A stretch of DNA of 34,058 nt from Ruminococcus sp. (GTDB taxonomy: Bacteria > Bacillota > Clostridia > Oscillospirales > Acutalibacteraceae): positions 1-34,058 of the forward strand of contig JAMPDR010000025.1 in the NCBI GenBank assembly GCA_023665555.1, given 5' to 3'. Of this stretch, positions 33,914-34,058 are shown piece by piece; the stretch's first letter is position 1, and each line of letters opens with the position of its first letter. The translations under genes and the position numbers were made by a program. The notes beneath the pieces were generated by a model. It saw nothing but the letters and a program-made list of their open reading frames with translations, did no database searches and had not been told where the DNA came from.

Positions 33914-34058
33914 GGAAAGCGCCTCCTTTTAGTTATTTATTAAAAAGATGAAAAGATATTTCTTATTCACCTGATTTAATTATGTGCAGTTATCTTTGGT
34001 TTATGTATGTGATAAAATGATGTGACCCAATAAAAAGAGAAGTAACTTCAAAATATGG
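33914..34058. other. upstream region of the mini-protein gene, to the window edge
   Basis: 145 bases, AT-rich, with no gene. A weak TTGGGT...TACATA pair with 17-base spacing is present on the minus strand, but I cannot call a promoter or a sporulation sigma site with confidence. Confidence 0.3.

Noticed and set aside
33734-33943. A very hydrophobic plus-strand frame rich in Leu, Ile and Val
   Set aside because: It is the antisense of the Asn/Gln codons of the mini-protein gene. The ribosome site and terminator support the minus strand.

Overview
The window is a replication-origin neighbourhood of a low-to-moderate GC Firmicute, most likely a gut Clostridium of the Oscillospiraceae/Ruminococcaceae type. 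The evidence is the order dnaA-dnaN-S4-recF-remB-gyrB-gyrA, a mnmG-rsmG-noc-soj-parB block, AGGAGG ribosome binding sites, LytR-CpsA-Psr proteins, a giant InlB-repeat surface protein, and palindromic repeats of a kind I recall from gut Clostridia. Taxonomy below class level is inference.

Layout. (1) 1-9.3 kb is accessory. It holds the first 17 codons of a secreted protein (1-53), a 1.2 kb gene-free stretch full of palindromic repeats, a 2257-residue secreted repeat protein (1235-8008), and a REP-associated tyrosine transposase (8730-9227) bracketed by REP-like hairpins with GTAG feet. (2) 9.3-15.6 kb is housekeeping: glyA, serS, parB, soj, noc and rsmG. (3) 15.6-29.1 kb holds mnmG (with a perfect parS inside), a HAD phosphatase, an LCP protein, gyrA, gyrB, remB, recF, the S4 gene, dnaN and dnaA. 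Every gene from 1 to 29.1 kb is on the minus strand. (4) At 29.1-29.35 kb the coding strand switches. To the right lie a DNA-repair pair (Ogg-type glycosylase, endonuclease III), a LytTR regulator with a three-TM membrane partner, and, back on the minus strand, a degenerate LCP-like protein and a 45-residue Asn/Gln-rich mini-protein.

How it fits together. The strand switch, dnaA and the dnaA-dnaN spacer packed with DnaA-box-like 9-mers mark oriC. ParB, Soj, Noc and parS handle origin segregation and nucleoid occlusion beside it. The usual divergent rpmH-rnpA-yidC-jag-mnmE arm is absent, and mnmG-rsmG-noc-soj-parB lies downstream of gyrA instead.

Most noteworthy: a DnaA with an altered DNA-recognition signature next to boxes that are mostly TGTTRAAAA rather than TGTGGATAA; a REP/RAYT system whose stems vary while the GTAGGG foot is constant; a LytTR/membrane-protein pair; a 14-bp element at an identical distance below the promoters of two secreted-protein genes; a Noc without a membrane-targeting helix; and an inverted-repeat element at the start of the LCP gene. 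No search or folding program was run; all family calls come from reading motifs.
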